Part shown: piece by piece, positions 61,199 through 64,000 of the stretch
Layout: the number at the start of each line of letters is the position of its first letter
How positions within the stretch are numbered: the stretch's first letter is position 1
NCBI RefSeq assembly: GCF_008831285.2
Contig: NC_045147.1
Coordinates: 20,898,581-20,962,580, forward strand
Direction: 5' to 3'
Source of the DNA: Nymphaea colorata
Lineage: Eukaryota > Streptophyta > Magnoliopsida > Nymphaeales > Nymphaeaceae
Length of the DNA stretch: 64,000 bases
The notes under the pieces: model-generated
Seen by the model: the letters and a program-made list of their open reading frames with translations, nothing else
Told to the model about the DNA's origin: nothing
Database searches by the model: none
Program-made: the position numbers and the translations under genes

Positions 61199-63205
61199 TT
61201 ACAATCTTTGGAGATGTGGGAGCGCAGAAAAATTTTGAGGAATAGTACCAACAAGTTTGTTGTTTGACAAATCACTGTGAACACATGGTTGCAAAGATAT
61301 ACATCTCAGGGTGCAAGAATTGATGGATAATTAAAGAGGACCAAACGTGTCTTCAACATACATTGTAGTGATATTAGCAGACAGCTTGTTTGTTGGAATT
61401 ACTCCCGTAAGATGGTTCTGGCTAAGATCCCTAGTTGAAACGAAAAATAAGCATAAGGCAAAACAAAAAGAACAAATTGATTTCTAATCATTAGAACCTA
61501 CAAATAACCAAGTCCTGTTATGCTGCTCAAATCAGGAACAAGTCCTTCCAAGCTGCAGTTTCTAAGGCTCCTGCAAGATTGGACAACAGAACAAAACAAG
61601 TGTCCTGATAAGCCATAAATCAATGATTAATGTATAAAGAAATAAAGAAGCACTATAAGAGAAACTAATCTACATAATACGAGAGGAAAAATAAAAAACA
61701 CTAATAAGTAATAAACATGGTACACTGTTTTTGTAATGCGTACTGCATTAACTAGCCTGCCCTTAAAAAGATTAAGGTTGCATACTTAAAGAAGGGCAAA
61801 AGGTCATCATGATTATCACTATTAAATGAAGAAAACAAAATAAAATAACCAAAAAAGTTTAGATTCAAAGTTCTTATTAATTTTTATAATTATAAGGGGC
61901 AGGAAAGTCAATTAACCATGTGTTTATGTAATTAACAAGCATAGATGGCTGTGTTTGCATTTTGCAACATCCCAACTCTCTCTCTTTCTATCCAATGAAA
62001 ATATTATGCCACCAGCTTTTATCTGGTTGTCTAGGCTGCCCAGCCAATCCAGAAACCCAACAAGTTGATGAATGATGCATGTCCAGAAAATAAGACTTAA
62101 TAACAATGAATTGAATTTTATAAGGGTCTAAAATCAATGATCTTAGCATTGTTCAGCTCATAAAGTTTCATAATCTTTTTATTCCTATATTTATGGACAT
62201 TAGTAGTTCATCGATGCAGTTGGATTTATCAAAACAAAGAAGTTGAAAAGATTGTCTTCCAACTTAGCCAGTATGCTCGGTATATATGAATTACAATTTG
62301 ATGTTTGGTGAGATAAACTTTCACACATGTTGTAATCACATGACTCAAAATTCACTTCCTATTAAACAAATCATGTAGATTATGCCAGTAAGGTTTATTA
62401 AAAAGTGAAAATATGAAAGGAATGGTGATTTTTAATTTTCTGCTAAACTGTTTCACACTGTCCTGCATGCACATATACACATACACACCATCCATCGGTA
62501 TGTAAATTTACAGACAGAAAGGATAAAATAAAATAAAAATTATGTGTATCATCTTAAATGACAAAAAGTTTATTATAGTGACCATCTAACTCGTATAACT
62601 ATTTCAGTGCTTCACTTTCACATTTTCATTTCCATTGTTCGATGAGTCCTTCATTTCTTTCAAGACAATTTTCCCATGTTTCTCCACCGCTTGACAAATT
62701 GTGATATTGCTTCATCAGGACCAGATAACAACTCATCTCCTACATGGATTTGCCTTCCCTTTAGGACTCAATGACAAAGGTAACAAAGATACACAGATTA
62801 AACAGAAACTCAGCAAACCAAAATATTATTGTTGATGAAATTTAACACAGAGCTGAATGTCCAGCACAAATCATGGAAAACGTTGTGCGATAAACACAAT
62901 TCATAGGAGAAAGATAAAACAACATTCAAAGGCATGATGATTTGTGGATCCAAATAAAAATTTTCTTTTTATAAACCTTCTGAAAGAGGGACAAACTTTT
63001 CGAAAGGACTAGGAGAATGAAATATCATCCTTTCCGAGGCTCAAACAGTTAGAGTAACCTTTTCACTAGATGATCAAAAATAGGATGTAAGACTAAAAGC
63101 AACTCATTTGTGATTGTCCATTTATGCACTTACAATTTTAGCAATTTTGACATCTTACTGTAGGAGGCTGGAATCGCACCAGTAAACTGGTTGTTATCCA
63201 ACTGG
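51123..63205 (-). CDS. LRR receptor-like Ser/Thr kinase, LRR-VIII-1 type (5' part beyond window)
   Basis: Plasma-membrane receptor kinase resembling the At1g06840/At5g01950 group. Thirteen exons are visible: 63134-63205, 61502-61570, 61362-61430, 61203-61274, 60928-61014, 60607-60675, 57181-57701, 56204-56368, 54527-54810, 53554-53605, 52921-53171, 52617-52751 and 51123-51470. They join in phase to about 730 residues. In order: LRRs on 69-72-base exons ([24 protein letters not shown]); a Cys-bearing ectodomain ([29 protein letters not shown]); a transmembrane segment ([20 protein letters not shown]); and a kinase with [26 protein letters not shown] and DFGLSKL, so RD type and apparently active. 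The signal peptide and first LRRs lie beyond 64000. Confidence 0.95.
51778..51907. repeat. Direct duplication, period 71 bp, in a kinase intron
   Basis: Two about 60-base blocks share gatattgattctttaaaat and ttgtacatggat with the same spacing, the second 71 bases after the first. They lie in the intron before the last kinase exon. Confidence 0.75.
52533..52582. repeat. (CATA)n(TA)n microsatellite
   Basis: CATA repeats run into a TA run close to the 3' splice region after exon 52617-52751. Confidence 0.9.
55107..55440. repeat. Diverged tandem duplication, period about 168 bp
   Basis: Two copies of a GC-richer unit contain ccaggtacct, aggtacccatcc, acatgc.actggaccc and catttatgattga in the same order, at 55121 onward and 55289 onward. 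The motif style (ggtaccc and acccaaccc words) suggests an old noncoding repeat inserted in the intron between the transmembrane and kinase exons. Confidence 0.75.
57946..58070. repeat. Short direct repeat in a kinase intron
   Basis: The string atagacaagcaacagaaag followed by tcaattttttt and ataac occurs near 57946 and again near 58033, 87 bases apart, with few mismatches. Confidence 0.75.
60035..60280. mobile_element. MITE-like inverted-repeat element
   Basis: About 246 bases with long inverted arms. The left arm begins aatttggtaggtatgagacc and the right arm, read on the other strand, begins aaattggtaggtacaagacc. Both arms continue through cttag/taag, ctggtaa, ttgat, caaga.ggat and gagagaaaatcaa. 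The core is short and has no coding potential, as expected of a nonautonomous DNA element. Flanks are TA- and CA-rich, so a target duplication cannot be read with confidence. Confidence 0.75.
60281..60550. mobile_element. Two truncated copies of the same MITE family
   Basis: The stretch 60287-60400 matches the neighbouring element in opposite orientation (actggtaaag, ggccattgatttt, atggatggtta, aatgctatatg, accctata). It lacks its first bases. A (TA)n(GA)n run at about 60418-60470 follows. The stretch 60481-60545 then matches the left arm again (ggtaggtatgacccttaag, aagatggat). So three family members or fragments sit side by side in one intron. Confidence 0.65.
60418..60470. repeat. (TA)n(GA)n compound microsatellite
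   Basis: A TA run passes directly into a GA run between MITE fragments in the receptor kinase intron. Confidence 0.9.
61157..61196. repeat. (TG)n(GA)n microsatellite abutting a splice donor
   Basis: A TG run then a GA run ends a few bases from the donor of LRR exon 61203-61274. In the transcript this puts a (TC)n(CA)n tract at the very start of the intron. Confidence 0.85.
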
Positions 63206-64000
63206 CTGCAAAATTAAAATGATCAAAACAAAATACAGGGGCAAGTTATTAGCCCCTAACCTGTTCAGGCAGATAATTACTATGTACAAGAACCAATTCA
63301 AACAAGAAAGACAAAGAATGGAATTTAATTGCAATCTTTTGGAAGCTAAGTTGACATGCTAGAGTTTTACAATTCACAGGCATAGGTAGTCCATGTATAA
63401 CTAATTATTCATGTCCGCTACCAGATACATGTAATCATAGTACAACTATAGAATCAAAATCCAAAGGCTGATTCTTTCTAACAAAGTATAAAATAAATGG
63501 AAGAGCCAAGGATGACCTTGTTATTCTTAACAAGTACCGAAGTTTATTTTCTCAGTCTCCTCTCCCAAGTAAATAGAACAATGTAACCGTGGACAGTAAA
63601 GTATCTTACTTCAATTGTCAGTAACTCAGTATATTTAACCTTGTTAACAATTTCCTCATCCATGGCACTATATCTATCATCTACATTTTATTACCCTTGC
63701 AAGAACAGAGATATAAGGATGTTGTTTTCACCTAGGAAATCAATCAGGTAATGCTCTAAATGTAAAGTGTGTCAAAGAGATCTATTAGCGAGAGGTGTTT
63801 GCACCTACAGATCATAACATACCCCTCAGAATAACAGCAAGCACTGACAGTCACCAAGAAGAATATCTAGTGATAGACATGGAACTATATCTCCCAATGA
63901 CAGCAGCTTGATTTGGACTTGGGAGGATCAAATGCTTCCAATCTCCTCGGAATTGCATAATAAACATCCAATAGGTTGTCAAGCACTGGATTTCAGGCTT
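63206..64000 (-). other. Intron of the receptor kinase gene
   Basis: Sequence upstream of the leftmost-numbered LRR exon visible here. I looked for further 72-base LRR exons and saw none before the window edge, so this is probably one long intron. Confidence 0.55.

Overview
This is nuclear DNA from a flowering plant. The genes are spliced with GT-AG introns, introns and spacers are AT-rich and full of (TA)n, (GA)n and (CT)n microsatellites, and the recognisable products are plant families: a DUF1191 membrane protein, a complex I MWFE subunit, cytosolic glyoxalase II, an At3g08650-type ZIP transporter and an LRR-VIII-1 receptor kinase. The species cannot be told from the sequence. From memory, DUF1191, MWFE and this ZIP type also lie close together on Arabidopsis chromosome 3 (At3g08600, At3g08610, At3g08650), so 19-46 kb may be an old conserved block.

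Layout. 1-13858: head-to-tail tandem array with a 4.07 kb period (three full units and one truncated unit), running off the left edge. Each unit seems to carry one minus-strand transcription unit: a CpG-rich leader, a last exon with stop, then AATAAA. I do not recognise the product. 13859-18100: AT-rich spacer with repeat debris. 18105-21024: DUF1191 gene on the plus strand with a leader intron and an overlapping upstream ORF. 21050-27480: gene-poor spacer with repeat relics and one coding-like fragment. 27500-31100: NDUFA1/MWFE gene on the minus strand, with a second, frameshifted copy of its first exon inside the locus. 32124-35228 and 36563-39979: two intact tandem glyoxalase II genes, seven exons each with the same intron positions, about 78% identical in protein by hand alignment. 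41609-47150: ZIP transporter, five coding exons, 602 residues. 47200-51120: spacer. 51123-63205 and onward off the right edge: the 3' part of an LRR receptor kinase gene, 13 exons visible.

Apart from DUF1191, every recognised gene is on the minus strand. The genes are ordinary housekeeping or membrane functions and do not form a pathway together. The most unusual content is the 4.07 kb gene-bearing array, the duplicated MWFE exon, the diverged glyoxalase II pair, the two-fold ZIP repeat and a cluster of inverted-repeat (MITE-like) elements in a receptor-kinase intron.

All exon boundaries were found by hand from splice signals, reading phase and family similarity. No search was run.
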